The notes: generated from the sequence alone by a model not told the origin. A stretch of DNA of 42,109 nt from JBNJGB01 sp051747385 (GCA_051747385.1 JBNJGB010000046.1:1-42109); one strand, 5' to 3'. Shown: positions 6,056-15,052, numbered from the stretch's first letter. Program-made: numbers and translations.

Positions 6056-8898
6056 ACGCCGTCGCCCCGGTGCGGTTCCGGCGGCCGCTGTTGCTCGTGG
6101 AGCAGGGCGCCGACGCGGGAGCGGCCGCAGCCTGGGCCGCGGCGATCGCCCCCTCGGCGCAGCGCGTTCACGTGCTGGTGCATCCCCACGTCCCGTTCGC
6201 TGCAGGGTTCGTGGCCGAGTGGTGGGGCACCCTGGGCGACCGCGCGAAGGCCGGCGAGGCCGCCCTGGAGAGGGTGCGGGCTGCGCTCGGGGGGGCCGTC
6301 GGGGAGGTGCGGGGCGAGGTCCTCCTGGCCCTGGACGACGAGCGGACCGTGGCGGCCATCCGGGAGGCGTCGCCCGACGTCGTCGTCATGGTGGCGGGCT
6401 CCGAGCCGACCCGCGAGAGCACGTCCTGGCTCACACGCGTCGCGCCGGGGCTGGGGCTGCCGGTCCTCCGGGTCGACGGCTCCGGTCCTCCCGAGGGTGG
6501 CGACCGGCCGCCGCACGTGCTCTGCCCGTTCGCGCGGGACCTGGCGGGGCTGGCGCCGGTGGCCGCCCTGCTCCGTCGCCACGCGGCGCCCGGGCTGCGC
6601 GCGACCGTCCTGGGCCTGCGCGCCCCGACGCCCCTGTCGTCGGTTGATCCGGCCGCCATCGCGGACGTGCTGGAGCTTCGCGGCCCCTTGGAGGTGGCCT
6701 GGGTCGAGGCCGGTCTCCTGGACGCCGTGGAGGTGCTCAACCGCGAGGCGCGATCCCGCGGGGCCGACGTGGTCTGCGTCCCGTTCGGGGCCGCGGCGGG
6801 GCTCCCGGCGATGGCCCTGGCGATCCTCGCGCCGGGGCTCCTGCGGCGCCTGGACGTCCCGCTGCTCCTGGCTCCGGGCGAGCCCTCCGACTCGGGCCTC
6901 ATCGGGGCGACGCGCCTGGACGCGCCGGACGTGGTGGCCTGCGGCGACGGGTGCGCGCGCCTGCGGGTGGACCTCATCAACGTCCTGGGGATGCGGTGGT
7001 CGGACCCCGACCAGCGCGTCGTCGTCGTGGGACACGGCCGGGCGCTGACCCGCGTCGGGCTGGAGGAGGGCACGGGGCGGTGGACCGTGGCGGCCGCCGA
7101 CCTGGAGGGGTTCTCGGCGCTCGGGCTGGCGCGCGAGTCCGGGACGCGACCCGGCCGAAAGGACCCGGTGTCGGCCCTGGAGGTGGTCGTCCACGTCGTG
7201 CGCCCGGGCCCGGAGCCAGTGGTCCTGGTCGACGGAGGCCTGGCTCCCGACGAGCTTCGAAGCCTGGTTGCCCACGTGTCGGCGCCCGACGCCCCGGCCC
7301 GGATCATCGCCGTGCGCAGCAGCCCCGACGTGGCCTGTCGCGACGTGCGCCACCGCCTGATGTCCGCCGGGCTGGTGGAGGCGCCGGTGCTGGACGCCGG
7401 CCTGGTCCTGGACGACGGCTGGCCCGACGACGTCCCCGGGGGCGCGCTCGACCTGCGCCTCGTGCGCGTCGCGCGACACCTGCGGGTGACCGGCTTCCGG
7501 GTGGAGGCGGTCGTCGGCACGGGCGAGCAGTCGCTGGATCCCGCCGGCATGGCCTTCCTGACCCGGCGCGAGGCGCGCGCCCTGCCCGCCGGGATCGTCC
7601 GGGAGCGAATCGAGTCGGCCCGGCGACCTCCGCCCGACCCGTCCGACCCCGCGGGTCGCCTCGACGAGCTGACGTCCTCGCGGGTCCTGCCCGGCAACCG
7701 CGTGCGGGTGGAGGTGGACAACACCGCGGCACGCCGCGCCCTGCTGGAGGCCGTCGCGGGCGCCCGGGAGACGGTGCACCTCCAGAGCTACATCGTGCGG
7801 GACGACCCCGTGAGCCGGGAGATCGAGGACGCCCTCCGCGTGGCGGCGGCCCGGGGGGTGCGGGTGCGGGTGCTGGTGGACGCCCTGTACAGCCTCCACG
7901 GTGCGTTCGGTGCCCACAACCCGCTCCTCGCGCGCCTGGAGACGACGCCGAACGTGGAGGTGCGCGCGTTCCGGCGCCTGGAGGGCTTCCCCTCGGTGGC
8001 GGACCTCAAGCAGCGCAACCACCGCAAGCTGCTCGTCGTGGACGGGGTCCGGGGGATGCTGACCGGGCGCAACCTGGCCCAGGAGTATTACCGGGGCTTC
8101 GAGGAGGTGTCCCTCGGGCCGGCCAGCGATCTCCACGAGGTGCCGTGGGTAGACGCGGGCGCGATCCTCGAGGGGCCGGCGGTCCGCGCCCTGGAGGCGG
8201 CCTTCCTGGACGACTGGGTGGCCTCGGGCGGCGACGCCTTCCCGCTCCCGGAGGCCGCCGAGGCCGGGGACGTCCCGGTGCGCGTCGTGCTCCACCGGGG
8301 GATGGCCGACACGCACACCCTGGACGCCTACGTGGCGTTGGTGCGCGGCGCCCGCGAGCGCATCACCGTGGTCAACACGTTCCCCATCCAGCTCGCCATC
8401 CAGCGCGCGCTGCTCCAGGCCTTGGAGCGCGGCGTGCGCGTGCGCCTGCTGTTCGGCAACGTGCGGCCCCTGCGAGGCGACGGGGAGCCCTTCCCGGGGA
8501 GCCCGGGGTCCTTGCGCGACCTGGCCACGAGCGTGGTGCACGGCCGGATCGACACCCTGGTCGCGGCCGGCGCCGAGGCGTGGGAGGTGGTCGTGGACCC
8601 GCAGCCCTCATGGAACCGGGCGCTCGGGCCGGTGCGTCCCCACGTGCACGCGAAGGTGCTCAGCGTCGACGGGGCGATCTGCACCGTGGGCAGCGCCAAC
8701 CTCGACGTCACCGCGGGCTATTGGGAGCACGAGGCGCTGGTGGTCGTGGACGACCCGGCCGTCACGGCCGACCTGGACGCGGCCCTGGAGCGGCTCGTCG
8801 CCACGTCGCGGCGCGTGGACCCGAGCGACGCGGCCTGGCAGGAGCGCGCCGCGCGCCGGGCGTGGATCAGCCGGCACTGGCCGAGCATCCTGGGCTGA
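6052..8898 (+). CDS. Universal-stress-like / phospholipase D (cardiolipin synthase-like) protein
   Basis: This 948-residue protein has two parts. Residues ~1-300 look like tandem universal-stress (USP) folds (RFRRPLLLVEQGADAG; PDVVVMVAGSEP; PPHVLCPFARDLAGLAPVAA). Residues ~540-930 are a two-motif phospholipase D domain, with HKD1 H657-K659-D664 (NHRKLLVVDG, then GRNLAQEYY) and HKD2 H866-K868-D873 (HVHAKVLSVD, then GSANLD). Complete HKD motifs predict phosphatidyl transfer or hydrolysis, as in cardiolipin synthases, but there are no N-terminal membrane helices. The ATG at 6052 overlaps the stop of the Hpt stub. Residues ~300-540 are not recognised. The stop lies 3 bp from that of the convergent next gene. 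Confidence 0.8.
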   Translation: MNAVAPVRFRRPLLLVEQGADAGAAAAWAAAIAPSAQRVHVLVHPHVPFAAGFVAEWWGTLGDRAKAGEAALERVRAALGGAVGEVRGEVLLALDDERTVAAIREASPDVVVMVAGSEPTRESTSWLTRVAPGLGLPVLRVDGSGPPEGGDRPPHVLCPFARDLAGLAPVAALLRRHAAPGLRATVLGLRAPTPLSSVDPAAIADVLELRGPLEVAWVEAGLLDAVEVLNREARSRGADVVCVPFGAAAGLPAMALAILAPGLLRRLDVPLLLAPGEPSDSGLIGATRLDAPDVVACGDGCARLRVDLINVLGMRWSDPDQRVVVVGHGRALTRVGLEEGTGRWTVAAADLEGFSALGLARESGTRPGRKDPVSALEVVVHVVRPGPEPVVLVDGGLAPDELRSLVAHVSAPDAPARIIAVRSSPDVACRDVRHRLMSAGLVEAPVLDAGLVLDDGWPDDVPGGALDLRLVRVARHLRVTGFRVEAVVGTGEQSLDPAGMAFLTRREARALPAGIVRERIESARRPPPDPSDPAGRLDELTSSRVLPGNRVRVEVDNTAARRALLEAVAGARETVHLQSYIVRDDPVSREIEDALRVAAARGVRVRVLVDALYSLHGAFGAHNPLLARLETTPNVEVRAFRRLEGFPSVADLKQRNHRKLLVVDGVRGMLTGRNLAQEYYRGFEEVSLGPASDLHEVPWVDAGAILEGPAVRALEAAFLDDWVASGGDAFPLPEAAEAGDVPVRVVLHRGMADTHTLDAYVALVRGARERITVVNTFPIQLAIQRALLQALERGVRVRLLFGNVRPLRGDGEPFPGSPGSLRDLATSVVHGRIDTLVAAGAEAWEVVVDPQPSWNRALGPVRPHVHAKVLSVDGAICTVGSANLDVTAGYWEHEALVVVDDPAVTADLDAALERLVATSRRVDPSDAAWQERAARRAWISRHWPSILG

Positions 8899-8901
8899 GG
8901 A

Positions 8902-9792
8902 TCAAGGCACCCAGTACAGGTCCAGGCCGAAGCCGTGTGGATACTGGGTGCAGGCGACCCACTCGGGGCCGTCCACGCCGAGGGCGCCCTGGAAGCGCGT
9001 CAGGAGGACCTCGGAGCTGCCCTCGGCCTCTCGGACGAGGCGGTCGAGCAGAGCGTCGTCGGGGCGGTTCAGGAGCACGCCGACGCGCGCGAGGCCCTGG
9101 GGGGCGAGCCCGATCATCAGGGTGGGCGGCCCGGCGCCGCCCGCCTCGACGGCGCTCGCCACGGACGCGCCGAACCAGGGCGCGCCCACCTGCTTGAAGG
9201 CCTGGCGGGCGAGGGAGATGGCGTGCCCGGGATCCCCCTCGGGGAGCTGGACGATCAGCTCCGTCACGGGGCGGGACTCGTCCACGGAGCGGCGGAGCTG
9301 GACGCAGGTCTGGACCCCCGAGCGGCGCGCCCACTCGGCCAGCGCGTGGCGCACGGGGGAGTCCGGGGCGTAGCCCAGGGCGCGGTCCAGGAGCGCCGTC
9401 GACGGGAAGAACCAGCCGCCGTCCAGGCCGTCTGCGGCCAGCTCCATCCAGGAGCCCACCAGGGTCGGCTCGAGCCGCTCGCCGGCCGAGGCCAGCCAAT
9501 CCAGCTCCTCCTGGGAGGCCCCGGCCTCCGTGAGGTACGCGCCGATCAGCTCCGCGAAGCGGCCCGGGGCTCCGGCCGCGTGCCACGTCACGTAGCGGAA
9601 GTCGGAGCCCGCGGCGACCACCAGGTCTGCGGGGTCGCCCTCCGCGCTCGCGGCGGGCTGGGGCTGGGCCTCCAGCCATCCCACCAGGTACTCGGCCTCC
9701 GCCTCGTGGGAGAGGGGAAGCTCGTTCAGGGCGTTCTCCATCCGTTCGCGGCGCGTCGCGGCGTCCCGCGAGCCGTCTTCGGGCCTGGTCAT
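8902..9792 (-). CDS. Uncharacterised protein
   Basis: This 296-residue protein has no signal peptide or membrane segment and I do not recognise a family. The N-terminal third is acidic and helical (MENALNELPLSHEAEAEYLV). The middle carries WHAAGAPGRFAELIGAYLTE and GWFFPSTALLDRALGYAPD. The C-terminal half looks like an alpha/beta fold with LMIGLAPQGLARVGVLLNRP and a terminal GFGLDLYWVP. The ATG at 9792 is preceded by GGGAGG, so I prefer it to the longer frame from 9831. The gene is convergent with the PLD gene (3-bp gap) and divergent from the IMPase/ARH fusion, so it forms its own unit. Confidence 0.72.
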   Translation of the reverse strand: MTRPEDGSRDAATRRERMENALNELPLSHEAEAEYLVGWLEAQPQPAASAEGDPADLVVAAGSDFRYVTWHAAGAPGRFAELIGAYLTEAGASQEELDWLASAGERLEPTLVGSWMELAADGLDGGWFFPSTALLDRALGYAPDSPVRHALAEWARRSGVQTCVQLRRSVDESRPVTELIVQLPEGDPGHAISLARQAFKQVGAPWFGASVASAVEAGGAGPPTLMIGLAPQGLARVGVLLNRPDDALLDRLVREAEGSSEVLLTRFQGALGVDGPEWVACTQYPHGFGLDLYWVP

Positions 9793-9817
9793 GGCGCCTC
9801 CCGGCTGATCCGCATCC

Positions 9818-9847
9818 AGGCTAGTCTGCACCGCCTTCGGCTGACAA
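9818..9847 (-). promoter_or_regulatory. Predicted promoter of the 9792 gene
   Basis: On the minus strand TTGTCA (9847-9842), an 18-bp spacer and TAGCCT (9823-9818) lie about 25 nt upstream of the ATG at 9792. Confidence 0.45.
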
Positions 9848-9871
9848 GCCGGGCACGGGCCACGCGGGCGA

Positions 9872-9880
9872 TGCTATCCT
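9872..9880 (+). promoter_or_regulatory. Extended -10 element of the IMPase/ARH gene
   Basis: TGCTATCCT is an extended -10 (TG-N-TATCCT) with no clear -35. It lies ~30 nt before the ATG at 9910. TGCTATC also occurs at the putative promoters of carbamate kinase (31325) and the Cys-rich protein (41642, minus strand). Confidence 0.35.
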
Positions 9881-9909
9881 CGGGCGGTCCCCGGCCCGGA
9901 GGAGTGCCG

Positions 9910-11811
9910 ATGTCCCTGTGCGAGGCCCTGCAGGTGGCCGTCGAGGCGGCCCGCGACGCCGGCGAGATCCTCCGCCCCGGGTTCCACCACCCGGAGGGGC
10001 CGCCCGGGACGCGGCAGAAGTCTCCCCTCGACGTGCAGGCCGAGGGCCTCGTCCGGGATCGCCTGGAGGCGGCCTTCCCGGATCACGGGGTGCGCGGCGA
10101 GGAGCTCCGCCACCGGGATCGCCGCCCCTCGGCGAGTCCCCGCATGGCCTGGGTGATCGATCCCCAGGACGGCACGGCCGCCTGCTGGGACGGCGTCCGC
10201 GGGTCCGCCGTCTCCATCGGCCTGCTGCGCGACGGCGTGCCGGTGCTGGGCGTGGTGTACGCCTACGCGGCGCCGGACGACGACGGCGATCTCGTGGCCT
10301 GGGCCGAGGGATGCGGCCCGCTGACGCGGAACGGCGTGCCGGTCGAGCCCCCGCCTCCGGCCGAGCGCCTCTCCGCCGAGCACACGGTGCTGGTGTCGCA
10401 CATGGCCGATCGCCTCCCGCGGGCCAACGCCGAGGCCACCTGGCCGGCCCGCTTCCGCACCACCCCGAGCATCGCATGGCGCCTCGCCCTGGTGGCGGTC
10501 GGGGACGCCGAGGCCGCCAGCTCCCTGGGCAGCCCCATGGACTGGGACGTGGTCGGCGGCCACGCTCTGCTGCGGGCGTCGAGGCGCGTGCTCGTGGACG
10601 TCCACGGCCGCGCGGTGACCCACTCCTCGGAGGAGGACGTCCACGTCGGCGACTGCTTCGCCGCGGGGCCGGAGGTGGCCCGGGCGCTGGCTGCGCGGAG
10701 CTGGGACGCGGTGAAGCGCCGGGGGCGCCGGGAGTTCCTCCGCTGGGACCTGCTGCCGCCGGCCCAGGGCCCGACCGTGGCGGACCCCGGGCTGCTCTCC
10801 CGCGCCCAGGGAGCCCTGCTGGGGCAGGTGGCCGGCGACGACCTGGGGAGCCTCGTCGAGTTCCAGTCGGCGCGCGCCATCGCGGCGGTGGCCCCCGACG
10901 GCGTGCGGCGCCTCCGCGACGGCGGAGTGTGGGACACGCTGGCCGGCCAGCCCACGGACGACTCCGAGCTGGCGCTCCTCCTGGCGCGGGGCCTGGTAGA
11001 GGAGGGCGGCTTCGACGCGGAGGCGATCCTCGGCGCCTACGCGTGGTGGTACGACTCCGGGCCGTTCGACGTGGGCGCGACCATCGGGGACGCCCTGCGC
11101 GCCGCCTCCGAGGCCATCCGGCAGGGCACGTCTCCTCTCGCGGCCGTGGCGGACCGTGCGAACCCGGACAGCCAGGCCAACGGCGCCCTGATGCGCGTGA
11201 GCCCGCTGGGGGTGCTCGGCCACGACGCCGACCCGGACGAGGTGGCCGCCTGGGCCCGGGACGACGCGGCCCTGACGCATCCGCACCCGGTGTGCCGCGA
11301 CGCCAGCGCCGCCTTCGCGATCGCGGTCGCCCACGCGGTGGCCGGCGGCGACGGGCCGGCGGACGTCTACGAGTTCACGCGACGGGAGGCGGCGCGGCTG
11401 GACCTGCACCCGGACGTGAGGGTCTCGCTCGACGCGGCCGCCGACGGACCGCCGGACGACTTCTCCAGGCAGATGGGCTGGGTCCGCATCGCGCTGCGCA
11501 ACGCCTTCTTCCGCCTCCTGGACGCCGACGGCCCCGAAGACGGCGTCGTGGCGACCGTGATGGCCGGCGGCGACACGGACACGAACGCCGCCATCGCGGG
11601 CGCGCTGTTGGGCGCGGTCCACGGCCGGGCCGCCCTGCCGCTGCAGTGGCGGGACCGGGTGCTCACGTGTCGCTCCATCGAGGGCCTGCGCGGCGTGCGG
11701 CGCCCGCGACCGGGGGCCTTCTGGCCCGTGGACGTCATGCGCCTCGCCGAGCGCCTCCTGGTGGCGAGGCGCGCCGAGGGGTTCCTGTCACCGAAACGAC
11801 CCGCGCGCTAG
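9910..11811 (+). CDS. Inositol-monophosphatase / ADP-ribosylglycohydrolase fusion
   Basis: This 633-residue protein fuses two complete enzyme domains. Residues ~1-270 are an IMPase-family Mg-dependent phosphatase: KSPLDVQAE, metal ligand GEE at 63-65, DPQDGT at 84-89 (canonical DPxDGT) and WDVVGG at 212-217. Residues ~295-620 are an ADP-ribosylglycohydrolase (DraG/ARH fold): AGDDLGS at 308-314, TDDSE at 349-353, NGALMR at 424-429 and GGDTDTNA at 553-560, the set that holds the two Mg ions. Metal ligands of both domains look intact. IMPase relatives include CysQ-type nucleotide phosphatases, and ARH enzymes remove ADP-ribose. A joint role on phosphorylated ADP-ribose-type metabolites or modified macromolecules is inference. 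The start has GGAGGAG. Confidence 0.88.
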   Translation: MSLCEALQVAVEAARDAGEILRPGFHHPEGPPGTRQKSPLDVQAEGLVRDRLEAAFPDHGVRGEELRHRDRRPSASPRMAWVIDPQDGTAACWDGVRGSAVSIGLLRDGVPVLGVVYAYAAPDDDGDLVAWAEGCGPLTRNGVPVEPPPPAERLSAEHTVLVSHMADRLPRANAEATWPARFRTTPSIAWRLALVAVGDAEAASSLGSPMDWDVVGGHALLRASRRVLVDVHGRAVTHSSEEDVHVGDCFAAGPEVARALAARSWDAVKRRGRREFLRWDLLPPAQGPTVADPGLLSRAQGALLGQVAGDDLGSLVEFQSARAIAAVAPDGVRRLRDGGVWDTLAGQPTDDSELALLLARGLVEEGGFDAEAILGAYAWWYDSGPFDVGATIGDALRAASEAIRQGTSPLAAVADRANPDSQANGALMRVSPLGVLGHDADPDEVAAWARDDAALTHPHPVCRDASAAFAIAVAHAVAGGDGPADVYEFTRREAARLDLHPDVRVSLDAAADGPPDDFSRQMGWVRIALRNAFFRLLDADGPEDGVVATVMAGGDTDTNAAIAGALLGAVHGRAALPLQWRDRVLTCRSIEGLRGVRRPRPGAFWPVDVMRLAERLLVARRAEGFLSPKRPAR

Positions 11812-11841
11812 ACTCGCGCCGAGTTCCTTCGTGGAGGATCC

Positions 11842-13167
11842 ATGGGTACGGGAAGTCGAGGCGTCCTGCCGGGTGTGTTGGTGCTCACCCTGGCGGCGGG
11901 GTGCGGGGGCTCCGGCGACACCGGGGCCACGGACGCCCTCGCGGACGGGGGCGACGGCGGCCTGGTGATCGTCCCGGGCGACGTCTTCACGGACGACGGC
12001 GACGCCACCGAGGACGCCCTGGTGTGCGCGCCTGGGGAGCGCTTCTGCCTGGACGAGGAGAGCTGGGCCCTGTGCAAGGCCAGCGGCCACGGATACGGCC
12101 TGCCCCATGCCTGCAGCGCGTCCTCCCTGTGCGATCCGCAGGTGGGCGTGTGCCAGGTCCCCTTCTGCCAGCCCGGCGAGGACCGCTGCACGGGGCTGCG
12201 GACCCGCGAGCGCTGCAACGACACGGGCACGGGCTGGGCGGAGATCTCCGGCTGTCCGGCGGACGAGGTGTGTCACGAGGGCGTCTGCAGGCGCTGCTTC
12301 CCGGGCCAGGCAGGATGCGTGGATACGGAGACCACCGGAGTGTGCAACGCGGACGGGACGGCCCTGACCGACGCCGAGCCGTGCCCGACGGGGGAGGGCT
12401 GCCATGAGTTCACCGGGGAGTGCCGCGAGCGGATCTGCGCGCCCGGGGAGAGCGGCTGCGCCAGCGTGACGACCTTCCACACCTGCCTGCCGAGCGGCAC
12501 CGGCTGGGACACGGAGCGGATGACCTGTGAGAAGGACCACCGCTGCCTGGACGGCCAGTGCGTCCTGGAGAGCTGCCTGGCGACGGTGCTGCTGCTGGTG
12601 GATCGCTCCGGGAGCATGGTGCAGCACTGGTCCGCGGTGGAGGCCGGCGTGAAGGCGGTCGTGGGGAACAATCCGCGGGCGGCGTTCGGCATCATGGCGT
12701 TCCCGTCGTACGGGGAGTGCGGCGTCTCGGACTATCTGTCCCTGCCCATCGACTATCACGACCAGGACACGCTCGGAGACTGGTTCCAGGGGCACGCGCC
12801 TCAGTCCGGGCTGCTCACGCCCCTGGCCCGGGGGCTGCTGAAGGTCCAGGAGCACGCCCTGGAGATCTTCGGGCCGAGCGGCGGCGCCCTGGTGGTGCTG
12901 TCGGACGGGGCGGACACCTGCGAGCCCCCGAGCGTGAACGTCCCGGCCAGGCTCGGCGCGACCGCGGCGGCGCTCGACGCCGGCCACCAGGTGCAGACCT
13001 GGGTGATCGGCTACAACTTCCAGGGCGCCGACGCCCAGCTCCAGGCCATGGCGGCGAACGGCGGCACGGAGAGCGCCACCTGGATCCCGGCTGGGAGCGA
13101 GGCGGAGCTGACGAACGCCTTCCAGGCCGTGGTCAACGACTTCAAGCTCTGCGTCACCCAGCCCTGA
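11842..13167 (+). CDS. Cys-rich von Willebrand factor A lipoprotein
   Basis: This 441-residue protein begins with a lipoprotein signal (hydrophobic LPGVLVLTLAAGC, lipobox LAAGC) and an Asp/Gly-rich spacer. Residues ~55-245 carry repeated Cys modules (CAPGERFC, CQPGEDRC, CFPGQAGC, CAPGESGC). A vWA domain fills the remainder, with MIDAS motif LLVDRSGSM, a Thr in SGLLTPLARG and the Asp in VLSDGADTCE. It is expected on the outside of the cell, binding a ligand through a metal ion. It starts 30 bp after the IMPase/ARH gene, with GGAGG before the ATG. A possible -10 (TAGACT, 11809-11814) could give separate expression. Such lipoproteins are frequent in myxobacteria. The ligand is unknown. Confidence 0.85.
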   Translation: MGTGSRGVLPGVLVLTLAAGCGGSGDTGATDALADGGDGGLVIVPGDVFTDDGDATEDALVCAPGERFCLDEESWALCKASGHGYGLPHACSASSLCDPQVGVCQVPFCQPGEDRCTGLRTRERCNDTGTGWAEISGCPADEVCHEGVCRRCFPGQAGCVDTETTGVCNADGTALTDAEPCPTGEGCHEFTGECRERICAPGESGCASVTTFHTCLPSGTGWDTERMTCEKDHRCLDGQCVLESCLATVLLLVDRSGSMVQHWSAVEAGVKAVVGNNPRAAFGIMAFPSYGECGVSDYLSLPIDYHDQDTLGDWFQGHAPQSGLLTPLARGLLKVQEHALEIFGPSGGALVVLSDGADTCEPPSVNVPARLGATAAALDAGHQVQTWVIGYNFQGADAQLQAMAANGGTESATWIPAGSEAELTNAFQAVVNDFKLCVTQP

Positions 13168-13266
13168 TCGGCCCCGTGCGCCGAGGCCTCGCGGGCCACG
13201 GCGGGTTTCTGGCCAACCTCCCGGGGCCGCCTTACGCTCCCGGCGATCGGAACTCGTGGAGGTGCC

Positions 13267-13959
13267 ATGGAGCCGCGCTCGACCCCCGGACCCGCGACGG
13301 AGACCCTCCCGCGCGAGGTGCCGCTTTTCCCGCTGCCCGATCACGTCCTCCTCCCCGGCGTGGAGTCCCCGTACCGCGTCTTCGAGCCGCGATACCGCGC
13401 GCTGCTGCAGGACCTCGCGGACGCGCCGGAGGGCGATCGGTGGATCTCGGTGCCGCGCCTGGCGCCCGGCTGGAAGCGCGACTACCACGGCGCGCCGCCC
13501 TTCCACGACGTCGCCGCCATCGGGCGCCTCGGCCGCTGCGAGTGCCTGGACGACGGACACTGGTTCATCACGGTGCAGGGCGTGGCTCGCGGGCGGCTGG
13601 TCGAGCGGCCGACGGATCGGCCCTATCGCATGGCCTGTGTGGAGGCGCTGCCGGACCTCCACGTGGAGGGCGACCGCGCCGCGCTGCGGCTCACCATGGA
13701 GCGGATCGTCCGGGCCGTGCAGGCCCTCGGGATGCTCCTGGGACCCACGGCGCAGGACCTCATGGCGGCTCTGTCGGAGCGCCCGGACCTCGATCGGGCC
13801 GTGTGGCGCCTGGCCGCCGGGGCCATCGACGGCGCGGACGAGCGCCAGCGCCTGCTCGAGGAGCGCCACCCGGTCCGCCGGGCCGAGCGGGTCCACCAGG
13901 CCCTCGTCGACCTGGTCGGCCTGGCCGGCCGTCACTGCGGCCCGATGGCCGAGGCCTGA
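13267..13959 (+). CDS. LON substrate-binding domain protein
   Basis: This 230-residue protein matches the stand-alone Lon N-terminal (LON substrate-binding) domain. The signature is LPREVPLFPLPDHVLLPGV, then YRVFEPRYRALLQDL, then VAAIGRLGRCECLDDG and HWFITVQGVARGRLV. A helical C-terminal part ends in HQALVDLVGLAGRH. It has no ATPase or protease domain, so it is not a Lon protease; single-domain relatives have no settled function. The ATG at 13267 has GGAGGTGCC upstream. A 99-bp gap separates it from the vWA gene. Downstream lies the repeat-bearing gap before the convergent boxR gene. Confidence 0.85.
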   Translation: MEPRSTPGPATETLPREVPLFPLPDHVLLPGVESPYRVFEPRYRALLQDLADAPEGDRWISVPRLAPGWKRDYHGAPPFHDVAAIGRLGRCECLDDGHWFITVQGVARGRLVERPTDRPYRMACVEALPDLHVEGDRAALRLTMERIVRAVQALGMLLGPTAQDLMAALSERPDLDRAVWRLAAGAIDGADERQRLLEERHPVRRAERVHQALVDLVGLAGRHCGPMAEA

Positions 13960-13975
13960 GCCCCACACCGCCTCG

Positions 13976-14026
13976 CCCTTGCCCTTGCCTGAAATGGCTC
14001 GCGCAAAGACGCGAAGCCGCAAAGGA
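13976..14026 (+). repeat. (CCCTTG)2-CCTG solo repeat with CGCAAAG motif
   Basis: Two CCCTTG hexamers (13976-13987) are followed by CCTG, the same junction seen at every other hexamer locus in the window. Just after it, at ~14001-14025, is a purine-rich near-repeat with CGCAAAG, GCGAAGC and CGCAAAGG in ~9-bp steps. The rest of the 13960-14169 gap, between two convergent genes, shows no gene or clear terminator. Confidence 0.55.
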
Positions 14027-14169
14027 AAACGGCATGATTCGGCCCGGCATGCTCGCTGTTGGCCTGCCGGGATCCTGGGGTCAAGCCTACTCATTTCACA
14101 CTTTTCGTCTCGCCCGGCAGATCGCCTCACGGGCTGGACGCCCAGCCGTCCCCGGCGGTCGGTTCCCGC

Positions 14170-15012
14170 TCAGCGGGCGTGGCTGACGGCGACGACGTCC
14201 TCGACGACGGCGTCCACGGAGCGGTCCGTGGTGTCGACGGCCCGGTCGGCCTGCCGGTAGAGGGGCTCTCGCTCGGCGAGCAGGGCCTCGAGCTGGTCGA
14301 AGGCCCGGGGGTTCCGCCGCATCGGGCGATCGTCGCCCTGGGCGAGCACGCGCTTCCAGTGGTCTCTCGCACGCGCGCGAAGCCAGACCGTCAGGGCGTC
14401 CCGGCGGAGCAGGCTCCACGTCTCCGGGTGGGTCACCAGGGAGCCGCCCGTCGCGAGGACCGCCTCCCGGCCGCGGTCCAGGAAGTCGGTGAGCACCTCG
14501 TACTCCACGCGGCGATAGTAGGGCTCGCCGTGGATGGAGAAGATCTCCGCCATGGACAGGCCCGCGGCGTCCTCCACCAGGGAGTCCAGCTCCACGAACG
14601 GGCGTCCCAGGCGCTCCGCGGCCAGGGGACCGACGGTGGACTTCCCCGCCCCGCGGACCCCGAGCAGGGCGACCACGGGGCGCTCGGCCCGCCGCCCGGC
14701 GAGGGCCTCGTCCACCGCCGCCTCCACGCGACCCAGGGTCGCCTGGTCCAGGCCGTCCAGACGCCGGACGAGGCGGCGCACGCGACTCCGGGGCGTCCCG
14801 GAGTCGTCGTCGAGGAGGGCCGGGAGGGGGACGTCCAGGGCCTCGGCCACCTGGGCCAGGCGGCCCACCGAGATGTTCCCGCGTCCGTTCTCCAGCTCCA
14901 CGAGATAGCGCACGGAGAGGCCCGAGGCTGCGGCGAGCGCCTTCACCGTCAGGTCCACGTCGTGGCGGCGGTCCCGGACCCGGGCGCCGAGGTTCCTGAG
15001 CAGATCGTCCAT
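14170..15012 (-). CDS. boxR: BoxR/BzdR-type regulator (XRE HTH + shikimate-kinase-like domain)
   Basis: This 280-residue protein has an XRE-type helix-turn-helix at ~5-68 (VKALAAASGLSVRYLVELEN, then GRGNISVGRLAQVAEAL). After a ~40-residue linker comes a shikimate-kinase-like P-loop domain, GVRGAGKST at 118-126, then LGRPFVELDSLVE. This two-domain layout is that of BzdR and BoxR, benzoate-pathway repressors that respond to benzoyl-CoA. The divergent boxC-boxB genes make BoxR the natural name. The ATG at 15012 lies 7 nt from a TATGAT -10 and lacks a Shine-Dalgarno, so the mRNA may be leaderless. The nearby ATG at 15024 lies inside that -10. It probably represses boxCB and itself. Confidence 0.88.
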   Translation of the reverse strand: MDDLLRNLGARVRDRRHDVDLTVKALAAASGLSVRYLVELENGRGNISVGRLAQVAEALDVPLPALLDDDSGTPRSRVRRLVRRLDGLDQATLGRVEAAVDEALAGRRAERPVVALLGVRGAGKSTVGPLAAERLGRPFVELDSLVEDAAGLSMAEIFSIHGEPYYRRVEYEVLTDFLDRGREAVLATGGSLVTHPETWSLLRRDALTVWLRARARDHWKRVLAQGDDRPMRRNPRAFDQLEALLAEREPLYRQADRAVDTTDRSVDAVVEDVVAVSHAR

Positions 15013-15019
15013 GGCGGGA

Positions 15020-15025
15020 ATCATA
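15020..15025 (-). promoter_or_regulatory. Predicted -10 box of boxR
   Basis: TATGAT on the minus strand (15025-15020) matches TATAAT at 5 of 6 positions and ends 7 nt before the ATG at 15012. The -35 region is poor (GTGCGG at 17 bp). A GTGCAC palindrome adjoins it (15026-15031). Confidence 0.5.
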
Positions 15026-15052
15026 GTGCACGTCGCTCGGCCCCGCACGCAT

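Noticed and set aside
5776..8541. 921-aa minus-strand open frame opposite the PLD gene
   Set aside because: Arg/His/Gln-rich composition, no domain and no start signal. The plus strand carries both HKD motifs.
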